NCBI RefSeq assembly: GCF_023091745.1
Contig: NC_068922.1
Coordinates: forward strand, 81,315,533-81,379,532
Origin: Budorcas taxicolor
Lineage: Eukaryota; Chordata; Mammalia; Artiodactyla; Bovidae
DNA length: 64,000 nt
Direction of reading: 5' to 3'
Part shown: in pieces, positions 60,201 through 63,890 of the stretch
How positions within the stretch are numbered: the first letter of the stretch is position 1
Layout of the letters: each line of letters begins with the position of its first letter
Position numbers and translations under genes: made by a program
The notes under the pieces: generated by a model
Database searches by the model: none
Told to the model about the DNA's origin: nothing
What the model saw: only the letters and a program-made list of their open reading frames with translations

Positions 60201-60614
60201 AGTCGGACACGGCTTCGCCACTGAACAACAACAGCGTGGCTATAGTTTGGTCACCTGCCATGCTTCTCACAGTTGCCAGCAGTAAAGACTCCTTCGCTGA
60301 AAGCCAATTCCCTTACGAAACACCTTCCCCTGTTCTCCAGGGTCTGGCTGCACCAAGATGACACCCTGTTTAGAGCAGTGCCATTCAAGCCTGTGGCATT
60401 CTTAAAACTAGCAAAACTGTCTCGCAATAGAACGTAGGAACAGAGAAGAAAAAGAGTTGAAATTACTTACCAGGGTTTTAAAGAAGCTCATGATGGAACT
60501 GTTCTCTGCCTGGGTGTCCTCCTTTGCAATCTCCAGTTGCTCAGGGTCCCCGGGGACGGAGCGGCTCACAGTTGGGACTTCCTGTCCTCCCTTTCCCTTG
60601 CCGTCAACTAAGTC
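15156..60614 (-). CDS. BCAS1: BCAS1, C-terminal part, join of nine exons (5' end outside window)
   Basis: Nine minus-strand exons join in frame to 373 residues plus stop: 60614-60471, 59234-59190, 56857-56723, 49753-49577, 38272-38231, 31072-30899, 23642-23577, 16882-16619, 15230-15156. Each has an AG acceptor and GT donor and a length divisible by three, and translations follow the human BCAS1 order as I recall it, ending G-K-S-K-stop. The part seen is hydrophilic and rich in Lys, Glu, Ser and Pro, with no membrane segment or catalytic domain, as expected of a largely disordered protein. Known biology: BCAS1/NABC1 is a cytoplasmic, myelin-associated protein of oligodendrocytes, amplified in some breast cancers and reported to bind dynein light chain. 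The start codon and N-terminus are beyond 64,000. No frameshift or premature stop is seen, so the gene looks functional. The exon at 56723-56857 is the least certain. Confidence 0.95.
15231..16618 (-). other. BCAS1: BCAS1 last intron
   Basis: This intron of 1,388 bases holds a MIR-like fragment at 15268-15490 and the GC-rich flank of the CpG island at 16375-16618. The middle, 15500-16370, shows nothing I recognise. Confidence 0.85.
15268..15490 (+). mobile_element. MIR-like SINE fragment
   Basis: TGAACTCTGTTTCCTCATCT and TCTCAGAGGGTTGTTCCAAG are MIR core features. It sits 38 bases upstream of the last coding exon in transcript direction. Confidence 0.6.
16375..16885. promoter_or_regulatory. 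CpG island over the BCAS1 penultimate exon
   Basis: A hand count gives about 45 CpG dinucleotides in 16381-16880, far above the rest of the gene. It spans the 264-base exon and about 240 bases past its donor. It could be an intragenic island, an alternative promoter, or a product of biased gene conversion in a coding exon. Confidence 0.65.
16619..16882 (-). CDS. BCAS1: BCAS1 penultimate exon, 88 codons, ends SLGGFFKGL
   Basis: This exon encodes residues 262-349 of the visible part. The acceptor is TTGCTCTAG before ACC and the donor is CTG followed by GTGGGT, which is weaker than the others. It opens T-S-D-P-T-E-K, continues with a Lys/Glu/Ala/Gln-rich stretch ([10 protein letters not shown]) and ends [15 protein letters not shown]. 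It aligns along its length to the recalled human protein but is richer in Ala and Gly, fitting its very high GC and CpG content. R-R-Q-S-L is a basophilic kinase consensus; the human copy I recall has R-Q-Q-S-L. If the donor is not used, the frame stays open for 98 further codons to 16322. Confidence 0.97.
18006..18595 (+). mobile_element. BovB (RTE) LINE 3' end with reverse-transcriptase tail
   Basis: Sense 3' part of BovB. 18005-18292 stays open for 95 codons of the RTE polymerase C-terminus, then stops. The element continues to the typical ACTGAGCGACTGAACTGAA terminus. It is 5' truncated and inactive. Confidence 0.92.
19425..19540 (+). mobile_element. MIR SINE fragment
   Basis: GTCTGGAGTCAAGACAACAT, TTGCTGTGTGACCGGG and CGGCTTCCTCTTCTGG fit MIR. 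Confidence 0.65.
19712..19920 (-). mobile_element. Bov-tA SINE with target duplication
   Basis: Antisense full-length copy. AAAACCAGGAAGT before it and CAAACCAGGAAAGT after it look like its target-site duplication. Confidence 0.92.
21595..21850 (+). mobile_element. MaLR-type LTR fragment (interrupted)
   Basis: CCTAATCCCCAGTG then, after the MITE, GGGGCCCTGATG and GGATTAGTGTCTTTGTAGGA resemble MST/MLT1 LTRs. No coding sequence is present. The family call is tentative. Confidence 0.45.
21641..21715. mobile_element. Mariner-type hairpin MITE (BTMAR-like)
   Basis: An inverted repeat with arms of about 33 bases around GTAAGATATTAC, with ends GGTTGGCCAAA and TTTTTGGCC. This fits a bovine mariner-derived element. 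It splits an LTR-like fragment. Confidence 0.7.
21929..22493 (-). mobile_element. BovB (RTE) LINE 3' end
   Basis: Antisense BovB tail. CACATGCAT before and CACATGTAT after it suggest a target duplication. Frames are broken. Confidence 0.92.
22535..22682 (-). mobile_element. MIR SINE
   Basis: CAAGGAAACTGAGGCCTGGA and GCTGAGCCAGGATTCAAACC are classic MIR antisense sequence. Confidence 0.85.
22905..23200 (+). mobile_element. Old LINE 3' fragment (L2/L3-like)
   Basis: TACTAAGTACCAGGCACCATG then GAGGTGACGTTTAAGCC, a common ancient CR1-clade pattern. Boundaries are approximate. Confidence 0.35.
23240..23395 (+). mobile_element. Second MaLR-type LTR fragment
   Basis: GGGGCCCTCAAC and GGATTAGTGTCTTTGTAAGA, in the same orientation as and similar to the piece 1.6 kb upstream. 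No coding sequence. Confidence 0.45.
23577..23642 (-). CDS. BCAS1: BCAS1 short exon, 22 codons, begins SVKGDGG
   Basis: This 66-base exon encodes residues 240-261 of the visible part. The acceptor is TTATTTTAG before TCA and the donor is CAA followed by GTAAGT. It reads [14 protein letters not shown] and ends K-D-A-S-Y-Q. This agrees with the recalled human protein except near the end, where human has S-S-C-Q, so a Cys is replaced by Tyr. It was found by peptide match because it is too short to stand out as an open frame. It is acidic and polar, a linker between the S-L-M-A-L-L-R-Q-M exon and the T-S-D-P-T-E-K exon. Confidence 0.95.
24950..25130 (-). mobile_element. Bov-tA SINE, antisense arm
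   Basis: From GTTAAGTTGCTAAGTCG to GAGCTACCAAGC. It faces a plus-strand half copy 30 bases away. Confidence 0.88.
25160..25263 (+). mobile_element. Bov-tA SINE, 3' half
   Basis: Starts at TGTTCTTGCCTGGAGAGTCC and ends in an AGCAGCAGC tail. Confidence 0.88.
25341..25398. repeat. CT-rich simple repeat
   Basis: CTCC units pass into TCTCTCTC. Confidence 0.9.
26388..26632 (+). mobile_element. MIR SINE, nearly full length
   Basis: GCGACCTTGGGCAGGTCACT and GTGCTTGGCACAGGACTGGC, ending in an ATTATTATT tail. Confidence 0.8.
26909..27187 (-). mobile_element. Bov-A2-type dimeric SINE
   Basis: Two antisense Bov-A monomers in tandem joined by a GTGAAAAGTGAAAGTG linker, beginning with a CTG triplet run. 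The target duplication TCTTAGACTTA is at 26895-26905 and 27188-27198. Confidence 0.9.
27481..27573 (+). mobile_element. Bov-tA SINE 3' half
   Basis: Matches the right half only, from TCTTGCCTGGAGAATCCCAT to GATTGAGCGACTTC. Confidence 0.88.
28167..28267. repeat. Perfect 20-base direct repeat in an AT-rich block
   Basis: AATATTGGCTCATTACTAAA occurs at 28167-28186 and 28248-28267, 81 bases apart. Confidence 0.9.
28864..28927. repeat. 40-base period duplication, AT-rich
   Basis: ATGTAATGATAAT-(TT/CC)-AGTATATTT occurs at 28864-28887 and 28904-28927. Confidence 0.85.
30562..30697 (+). mobile_element. BovB LINE, last ~136 bases
   Basis: Starts GGATGGCATCACCGACTCGA and ends CGACTGAACTGAACTGAA, about 200 bases downstream of the 30899-31072 exon in transcript direction. 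Confidence 0.9.
30899..31072 (-). CDS. BCAS1: BCAS1 exon, 58 codons, ends SLMALLRQM
   Basis: This exon encodes residues 182-239 of the visible part. The acceptor is CAATCCAG before GTG and the donor is ATG followed by GTAAGC. It opens V-V-C-E-S-P-V-E, runs through [11 protein letters not shown], which is identical to the recalled human protein, and ends [11 protein letters not shown] at the donor. The middle is acidic and proline-rich (E-P-A-E-E-T-P) and the last 18 residues are basic, so charge switches sharply. An open frame continues past both splice sites, so a raw translation overstates this exon on each side; the human order fixes the ends. Confidence 0.96.
31933..32095 (+). mobile_element. 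hAT-type MER fossil
   Basis: Begins near CAGGGGTTGGCAAACTTCTA and includes CACTATCTGGCCCTTTCCAC, typical of a common mammalian hAT-derived repeat. Confidence 0.55.
32930..33140 (+). mobile_element. MIR SINE
   Basis: CGGTTTTCTCATTTCTTGATGG and TGTGCCTGACACACAGCAAG fit MIR. Confidence 0.75.
33914..33954. repeat. GC/GT alternating microsatellite
   Basis: GCACGCGCGTGCGCGCATG followed by a run of ten GT units. Confidence 0.9.
34468..34678 (-). mobile_element. Bov-tA SINE
   Basis: Antisense copy, more diverged than average. It is flanked by CTTGATTTCAAC and CTTGACTTCAGT, a probable target duplication. Confidence 0.88.
34774..34904 (-). mobile_element. Bov-A-type monomer SINE
   Basis: Antisense monomer with the target duplication GCCTCTAATA at 34762-34771 and 34905-34914. 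Confidence 0.9.
36226..36417 (-). mobile_element. hAT-type MER fossil
   Basis: TTTGGCCCGTGGACTGCAGT and TTTGCCAACCCCTG mark the end of the same family as at 31933, in the other orientation. Confidence 0.65.
36425..36545 (-). mobile_element. MIR SINE fragment
   Basis: CATTTAAGAGGTGAGTAAAC and TGAGGTCCGAAAGGTAGCAG fit MIR antisense. Confidence 0.6.
37141..37224. repeat. Purine tract, G-quadruplex capable
   Basis: 56 consecutive purines (37141-37196), then one C and more purines. At least five G3-5 runs are spaced by 1-4 bases on the plus strand. Confidence 0.9.
38231..38272 (-). CDS. BCAS1: BCAS1 short exon, 14 codons ([14 protein letters not shown])
   Basis: This 42-base exon encodes residues 168-181 of the visible part. 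The acceptor is CCCTTTAG before TCA and the donor is AAT followed by GTAAGT. All 14 residues agree with the recalled human protein. It is too short to be found by open-frame length and was located by peptide match plus splice signals. Its opening S-V-K-E-D resembles the S-V-K-G-D opening of the exon at 23577-23642. Both follow an exon ending in a basic-hydrophobic motif, which suggests a duplicated exon pair. Confidence 0.95.
39210..39533 (-). mobile_element. CHR-type SINE
   Basis: Antisense cetartiodactyl tRNA-derived SINE, ending CTTTACCACTGAGCCATCAA on the plus strand. It contains a 23-base tandem duplication at 39232-39277. Confidence 0.75.
39232..39277. repeat. 23-base tandem duplication
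   Basis: Two identical units starting TCTCCGTTGCTGCCCCCGGC inside a CHR SINE. Confidence 0.92.
39620..39785 (-). mobile_element. MIR SINE fragment
   Basis: GCGCTTTGTAAACATTATCT then ACAAAGTTCAGAGAGCTGGA and GGATGATAAAACCAG fit antisense MIR. Confidence 0.5.
41155..41310 (+). mobile_element. MIR SINE
   Basis: GTGGAGTCAGGTTCAAATTC, CAACCTTGGGCAAGTCAACC and GATGGTTGTTCTGAGGA are MIR features. Confidence 0.8.
41700..42100. promoter_or_regulatory. Intronic CpG island with plus-strand splice donor
   Basis: A hand count gives about 34 CpG in 400 bases at roughly 63% GC, inside the 11.3-kb BCAS1 intron. A consensus-like plus-strand donor GTGAGT is at 41965-41970. It may mark an antisense or alternative promoter. 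No TATA box or conserved peptide is evident. An L1 tail follows immediately. Confidence 0.5.
42135..43075 (+). mobile_element. L1 LINE 3' end split by a CA microsatellite
   Basis: L1 tail with GCAGCCACTATGGAAAAGGG and CTCCTGGGCATATATGC before the repeat, and ATGCCACTCAGTCATAAGAC after it. The split lies exactly where L1 tails carry TACACAATG. Confidence 0.9.
42404..42701. repeat. Long CA-type microsatellite, ~300 bases
   Basis: CA alternation interrupted by CACTCACA, CACGCACA, CATGCACA and ACAACACA variants, nearly all C and A on the plus strand. It lies inside an L1 tail. Confidence 0.95.
43081..43290 (-). mobile_element. Bov-tA SINE
   Basis: Antisense copy abutting the end of the L1 tail. 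Confidence 0.9.
45000..45131 (-). mobile_element. CHR-type SINE fragment
   Basis: T-rich head, then TTGGCTGCACCATGC, TCTTAGTTCCCGGACCAGG and CACCAAGGAAGTCCC, the usual antisense CHR order. Confidence 0.75.
45385..45545 (-). mobile_element. MIR SINE
   Basis: GAAAGTGAGGCTTAAGAGGG and CAGAGCTGAGATTTGATTCT fit antisense MIR. Confidence 0.7.
45825..45985 (-). mobile_element. MIR SINE
   Basis: TGAGCACCTGCTACGTCCCG and CACAGGTGAGAAAGTGAATG fit antisense MIR. Confidence 0.7.
46527..46602. repeat. 38-base tandem duplication
   Basis: Units 46527-46564 and 46565-46602 differ at three positions. Each ends TACTGGAGGGCAGT. Confidence 0.93.
46642..46656. repeat. Short CA repeat
   Basis: CACACACACACACA run beside an A-rich stretch. 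Confidence 0.85.
47090..47250 (-). mobile_element. MIR SINE fragment
   Basis: GGGTGAGGAAGCCGAGGCTC and GGACTCAGAGTCTGATC suggest antisense MIR. Confidence 0.45.
47319..47507 (+). mobile_element. Bov-tA SINE
   Basis: Near-consensus copy with GGGCTTCCCTGG head and TCGATCCCTGGGTCGGGAAG, with an internal deletion of about 12 bases. Confidence 0.93.
47900..48187 (-). mobile_element. BovB LINE 3' fragment
   Basis: Antisense BovB tail. It supplies the end of a long plus-strand open frame that is therefore not a gene. Confidence 0.9.
48226..48352 (-). mobile_element. CHR-type SINE fragment
   Basis: T-run, GCAGCCCGTGGCATGTGGGA, CCCTAACCAGGGATTGAACC and a GACACCAGGGAGGG end. Confidence 0.78.
49577..49753 (-). 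CDS. BCAS1: BCAS1 exon, 59 codons, ends [11 protein letters not shown]
   Basis: This exon encodes residues 109-167 of the visible part. The acceptor is TTTTATAG before GGA and the donor is AAG followed by a consensus GTAAGT. It opens G-E-E-K-S and contains L-D-K-A-N. It ends [13 protein letters not shown], identical to the recalled human ending from S-L-P-L onward. Relative to human it appears to lack roughly 13 residues between N-S and T-P, removed in frame, either as a ruminant deletion or a lineage difference. The end again puts a basic-aromatic motif at the donor. It sits between the two largest introns found, about 7.0 kb upstream and 11.3 kb downstream. Confidence 0.95.
50248..50834 (+). 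mobile_element. hAT-like DNA transposon fossil
   Basis: Ends AGTGGTTCCCAACC and TAGGGACCCCTGACTA form imperfect terminal inverted repeats. GTTCTTAACAGGCCACG inside is typical of a widespread mammalian MER element. The family name is not certain. Confidence 0.6.
51420..51560 (-). mobile_element. MIR-like SINE fragment
   Basis: GTCTTAGAGGCCATCTAGCC and GGGGAAACAGGTCTGTGAC fit an old MIR-type element. Confidence 0.5.
52050..52350 (+). mobile_element. Old LINE 3' fragment (L2/L3-like)
   Basis: AGGAGGGCGCTAGACCAGAT and GATCTGAAGGGCGG resemble the same ancient class. Tentative. Confidence 0.3.
52975..53172 (+). mobile_element. Bov-tA SINE
   Basis: Sense copy with TTCGATCCCTGAGTCAGG and the full right half. 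Confidence 0.92.
53303..53358 (-). mobile_element. Bov-tA SINE head fragment
   Basis: Antisense tRNA-like head only, CTTTACCACTGAGCCACCAG, facing the plus-strand copy 130 bases away. Confidence 0.8.
53797..53999. mobile_element. MER53-like palindromic element
   Basis: GGTTGCCAGATTTAGCAAAT and the opposing TTATCTGACAAACCTACC close a palindrome of about 200 bases centred near CCCAAATATTGCCTGGGAC. Confidence 0.7.
55119..55149. repeat. G-rich tract, G-quadruplex capable
   Basis: GGGGG-A-GGGGG-TGGCGGT-GGGGGG-AGGT-GGG on the plus strand. Confidence 0.85.
56221..56410 (-). mobile_element. Bov-tA SINE
   Basis: Antisense full-length copy ending GAGCCACCAGGGGAGCCCC, about 310 bases past the donor of the 56723-56857 exon. 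Confidence 0.92.
56723..56857 (-). CDS. BCAS1: BCAS1 probable cassette exon, 45 codons, ends [13 protein letters not shown]
   Basis: This 135-base open segment reads in phase 0 between the exons on either side. The acceptor is CCGAAAG before GCA, with a weak pyrimidine tract, and the donor is AAG followed by GTCTGT, a poor match to consensus. It opens A-S-K-G-E-S-V, has a lysine-rich middle and ends [15 protein letters not shown], the same type of basic-aromatic tail as its sister exons. The human reference protein I recall goes straight from E-D-T to G-A-E-K, so this would be extra or alternatively spliced. I recall a similar segment in rodent BCAS1 but cannot verify it. A second in-frame acceptor nine bases further in, before GGA, is possible. 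Confidence 0.72.
56858..59189 (-). other. BCAS1: BCAS1 intron, 2.3 kb
   Basis: Only a MIR at about 58165-58335 was recognised. The rest is unique sequence with no exon I can support. It merges with the next intron if the 56723-56857 exon is skipped. Confidence 0.75.
58165..58335 (-). mobile_element. MIR SINE
   Basis: TTACAGATGTGGAAATTTGT, GATCACACAGCCTTCGAGTA and GTGGCTTGAACACAGGTCTG fit antisense MIR. Confidence 0.75.
59190..59234 (-). CDS. BCAS1: BCAS1 short exon, 15 codons ([15 protein letters not shown])
   Basis: This 45-base exon encodes residues 49-63 of the visible part. The acceptor is CTTTTAAG before GTT and the donor is ACG followed by GTAGGT. All 15 residues match the recalled human protein except one (Thr where human has Pro near the end). 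It follows the S-F-F-K-T-L exon, so the splice joins L to V-S-P-N-K. It is strongly charged, with no hydrophobic core, and acts as a short linker between motif-bearing exons. Its length is divisible by three, so it could be skipped in frame. Confidence 0.94.
59288..59340. repeat. TTTC/CT pyrimidine simple repeat
   Basis: TTTC units pass into about 11 CT units, then T-rich sequence joined to a CHR SINE. Confidence 0.92.
59338..59440 (-). mobile_element. CHR-type SINE fragment
   Basis: Contains TTTCCCAACCAGGTACTGAA and GGGCTCCCAGGGAAGTCCTT. The adjacent pyrimidine repeat probably grew from its tail. Confidence 0.65.
59775..59890 (+). mobile_element. Old LINE-like 3' fragment
   Basis: CTGAGTGTCTGGCATGGGCC and GTGGGTCCTTGCCTCGACCT fit an ancient L2/L3-type tail, similar to 9555-9670. 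Confidence 0.35.
60076..60221 (+). mobile_element. BovB LINE 3' fragment
   Basis: Contains CTGAGGATGAGATGGCTAAG and TGGCGTGCTGCAGTCCATGG. Diverged, with small deletions. Confidence 0.85.
60471..60614 (-). CDS. BCAS1: BCAS1 exon, 48 codons, ends in SIMSFFKTL
   Basis: This is the most 5' BCAS1 exon found in the window, residues 1-48 of the visible part. The acceptor is TCCTAG before GAC and the donor is CTG followed by GTAAGT. It opens D-L-V-D-G-K, passes through P-G-D-P-E and closes with S-I-M-S-F-F-K-T-L directly against the donor. It matches the recalled human segment around V-D-G-K and S-F-F-K-T-L, although the middle is divergent and the ruminant copy lacks a few residues before E-N-S-S. 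The terminal amphipathic motif recurs in later exons. The preceding exon, expected to carry the human F-F-D-K-F-F region, was not found before 64,000. Confidence 0.95.
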
Positions 60615-61387
60615 CTAGGATCGAGACAGAGTTTTCACGGTTGCAACTTGTCGAATGTGGACTCTCAAAGTAATATTTTTGCTTCCCGCCTCTTTCTCCC
60701 TTACCCGCTAATTCCAGCCATACTTCTTCAGCCCACGGCGGTGTAGAACAATCAGGGGTTTATGAGAGTCACTCTTCCTTCCCTGCCCCCTCTTTCTAAC
60801 AGAATCAGCATCTGCAGTCAGTCGGAGGGACTTTGGAGCCAGAGGCCAGCAAACACAGCAGGGCGCGGTGCATCCCAAACAAAACCCTCTTCTCCCAGCT
60901 CTGGAGAAAGGCTGTGCAGGATGCCAGCGCTCTGTGGTTCCCCAGTGATTGTGGGAGATCCTTCTATTTGGTTTCCCACCGTCCCCACGCTGGTGGATTG
61001 CATCAACTAAGAAACGCACTGATGTTTTAGAATAATAATCCCGTCTTCAGGATCTGGGAGTTTATTGGTGAAAAGCTGGGGTACAGGGATGGACTTCCTC
61101 TTCTAACCCACCCAGGACGGCAGGATGCTTGCCAAAGTGGCCTCTTTTGTTTTCTTCACTCCCACGACCTTGGGCTAAGCCAGGTGACCTCAAACCCATC
61201 CATTCTGCAGGCTTGGGCTCAAGTTTACATTCTTCGCTGAAGTCTTTCCGGGTCACAGCACTCACAGGACCTGTTCCCTTCTTTGGGTTTCTAGATCGCC
61301 TCCCCGTGCTGAATCACTTGGCACATAGGTTAGCCTAGTGCCAAGGACCAAGCCGGAAGAGTCTGCATCAGCAACGGGGCTTTCTTT

Positions 61388-61490
61388 GGCACTTCCCTGG
61401 TGGTCCAGACTCAGCACTGCCAACACAGTGGGCGTGGGTTCGACTCCTGGTTGGGGAGCTAAGGTCCCGCATGGCGTGGCCGAATAGAGA
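61388..61490 (+). mobile_element. CHR-type SINE
   Basis: Sense copy with CACTTCCCTGGTGGTCCAG, GGTTCGACTCCTGGTTGGGG and CCGCATGGCGTGGCC. Confidence 0.78.
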
Positions 61491-61784
61491 ATGGGGCTGC
61501 TGTTTTCTGAACAGCTATGAAAATGTATAAACACATTTTGGTGGATATTTTAAAAGGTAACAACGTGTGTATTCCACAAAGTTTTCCTCAGTTCCAGAGC
61601 TCTCTCTAAATGGAGCAGTGCTTCTTGTGAAATGCCTCTGAAAGAGCTGGAACTTCATAAAACCCAACTCAGATCAGAGCCACAGCTCTAAGTTCTCAGC
61701 TTTTCTAGTTCATTCCAGGCAAAACGAGTTTTACCTGGGAAGAGATGCCCTGTTAAACAGGCTCCAGCATACCTTCTTGTTCAT

Positions 61785-62018
61785 GCTGTGCGCCGTGCTG
61801 TGCTAAGCCCCTTCAGTCGTGTCCGACTCTTTGAGACCCCATGGATTGTAGCCCGCCAGGCTCTTCCATCCATGGAATTCTCCAGGCAAAAATGCTAGAG
61901 TGGGTTGCCATGCTCTCCTCCCGGGGATCTTCCTGACCCAGGGACTGAACCTATGTCTCTTCCATCTCCTGCACTGGCAGCGGGGGTTCTTTGCCATTAG
62001 TGCCACCTGGGAAGCCCT
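61785..62018 (-). mobile_element. Bov-tA SINE, left arm of an inverted pair
   Basis: Antisense full-length copy, ending GCCACCTGGGAAGCCC. It faces a sense copy 140 bases away. Confidence 0.92.
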
Positions 62019-62025
62019 TTCCTGT

Positions 62026-62047
62026 TCATATTAGACGTCTAATATGA
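62026..62047. repeat. Perfect 22-base palindrome
   Basis: The two 11-base halves are exact reverse complements, centred on AGACGTCT, eight bases after the end of a SINE. Confidence 0.95.
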
Positions 62048-62157
62048 GTTGAATTTTTGGTAATTCCAAGGTACAATTCGGATCCAGGTGGTTAATTAAG
62101 CAGGTTGATAAAGAGGATGGCTGAAAATTTTGTGTCTAGCAGATGAGTGGCCTCTGA

Positions 62158-62350
62158 GGTGCATGCTCGTGGTAAAGAACTCACCTGCCAACGCAAGAGG
62201 CAGGGGTTCAATCCCTGGGTCGGGAAGATCCCCTGGAAAAGGTAACGGCAACCCACTCCCATGTTCTTGCCTAGGAAAACCCATGGACAGAGGAGCCTGG
62301 CGGGCTACAGCCCATGGTGTTGCCAAGAGTTGGACACAACTGAAGCACCT
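62158..62350 (+). mobile_element. Bov-tA SINE, right arm of an inverted pair
   Basis: Sense copy with TCAATCCCTGGGTCGGGAAG and GGAGCCTGGCGGGCTACAG. Confidence 0.9.
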
Positions 62351-62689
62351 TGGCATCAGCGTGCGGTGCGCCTGTGGGCGATGATTTGATTTTAGGTGGT
62401 GCGTACACATGGACACATACAGACGCAGGAAGTTATTCTGTAGGAGTGTTTGTTTGGAAAGATACTTCTTTGGTACAATGAACAGTTTTGCTTGGATAGA
62501 ATTGAGTAGAAAAACTTTAGATGAAATACTAAATCAAAAACATTACATAAATCACCGAACAGCTGTGTGTAAGATGAGCCAGCATGGACGTGATACCAGC
62601 ACTAAATCTGACGATGTGCCCCACCAGGCCTGCCGGAGCTGATCCTCGGAGAGAGTTACTTATTTCCCCCCACTCATTCATGCACCTTC

Positions 62690-62945
62690 GTTCAGCAACG
62701 TGGCGGGGGAATCCTGACCAGGCGCAAACTGTAGAGCGGCCCCCGGTGTGAGTGCCGCCCCGGAGCCAGCCCGCCCAGACTCCGCCCTCTGCTCCGGTCA
62801 CACCCCTGCCTTCGCGGGCGTGTGCCCTGATGCCTGTGCCCAGAGTGCTCGTGGGCCAAAAGAGCAGCCCCTGCCTCTGAGGGCCGTCGGGGCGTCAGCG
62901 GGACGATCTGTCTAGAGGGTTTAGCGCGTGTGTGGCACGCACTGT
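62690..62945. promoter_or_regulatory. CpG-rich segment upstream in the BCAS1 intron
   Basis: About 22 CpG were counted in 250 bases between a unique segment and a BovB fragment. No exon of BCAS1 was recognised in it. Function is unknown. Confidence 0.35.
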
Positions 62946-62951
62946 CGTTTT

Positions 62952-63305
62952 GCTGTTCAGTTGCTCAGTCGTGTCGGACTCTTCGAGACCCCACGGACGC
63001 AGCACGCCAGGCTCCCCTGTCCGCCACTATTGCTCAAACGCATGTCCATTGAGTTGGTGATGCCGTCCAGGCATCTCATCCTCTGTCGTCCCCTTCTCCT
63101 CCCGCCTCAATCTTTCCCAGCATCAGGGTCTTCTCAAATAAGTCAGTTCCTCGCATCAGGTGGCCAAAGTATTGGAGCCTCAGCTTCAACATCAGTCTTC
63201 CTAATGGATATTCAGGACTGATTTCCTTTAGGATGGACTGGTTGGATCTCCTTGCAGTCCAAGGAACTCTCAAGAATGTTCTCCAACACCACAGTTTGAA
63301 AAGCG
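62952..63305 (-). mobile_element. BovB LINE 3' fragment
   Basis: Antisense tail ending in CTCCAACACCACAGTTTGAA. Frames are interrupted. Confidence 0.9.
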
Positions 63306-63527
63306 TCAAGCACACAGTAAACATTCAGTAAACGCTGGTACTGTCATCGTCACTGTTAAGGTACTGAGCCTCATCCTGAGCCCGGTGAGATTGACAAAAT
63401 TGAACCAGACACGCTCCTGCCTCGAAGTGCTTACAGTCTCATGGTGGATAAAGGCCGGCAGAGAAGGAGAAGAACTTGGGTAAAAGGATGCATGAGTCCC
63501 AAGAGCCCACTTAGCTGCCATTCAGAA

Positions 63528-63674
63528 TCAGCTGGGCAGCATTTTACACCAGCGTTAACACCCAGACACTCCCTCAACCAATCTGATCAGAATGTCTGGA
63601 GGTGAGGCTCAGGCATCATCATTTTTAGAGCCTCTGGGTGATTGCAATGTGCATCAAGGTTGAGAACAGCTGAG
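63528..63674 (+). mobile_element. MER20-like fossil
   Basis: AATCAGCTGGGCAGCATTTT, GGTGAGGCTCAGGCATCA, and the GATTGCAATGTGCATCAAGG end. Diverged. Confidence 0.55.
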
Positions 63675-63890
63675 CTAAGAGACGAGGAAGGGCTGAAGAT
63701 GGAGCGGCACCTGCCCTCGGGCCTGGAGCCTGAGCTGCGGGTGGACACGTGGGGTGGGGAGGGCTGGGGTGGAGAGGAGTTTCAGACGGCGGGAAGGACA
63801 TGAAAGGAAAGGATGAGGTGGGAACCCGGGCGGGAAGGGCTTCAGGGGCAGGTTATTCAGTTCGACTGAGATCCAGGGGGCAAGACAGGC

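Larger units (their letters stand above)
59235..60470 (-). other. BCAS1: BCAS1 intron, 1.2 kb
   Basis: It holds a pyrimidine simple repeat (59288-59340) abutting a CHR SINE (59338-59440), an old LINE-like fragment (59775-59890) and a BovB tail (60076-60221). Nothing else is recognised. Confidence 0.85.

Noticed and set aside
60708..61338. Possible further upstream BCAS1 exon just before 60614
   Set aside because: Neither the F-F-D-K-F-F region nor the segment preceding D-L-V-D-G-K could be found with splice signals; they are probably beyond 64,000.
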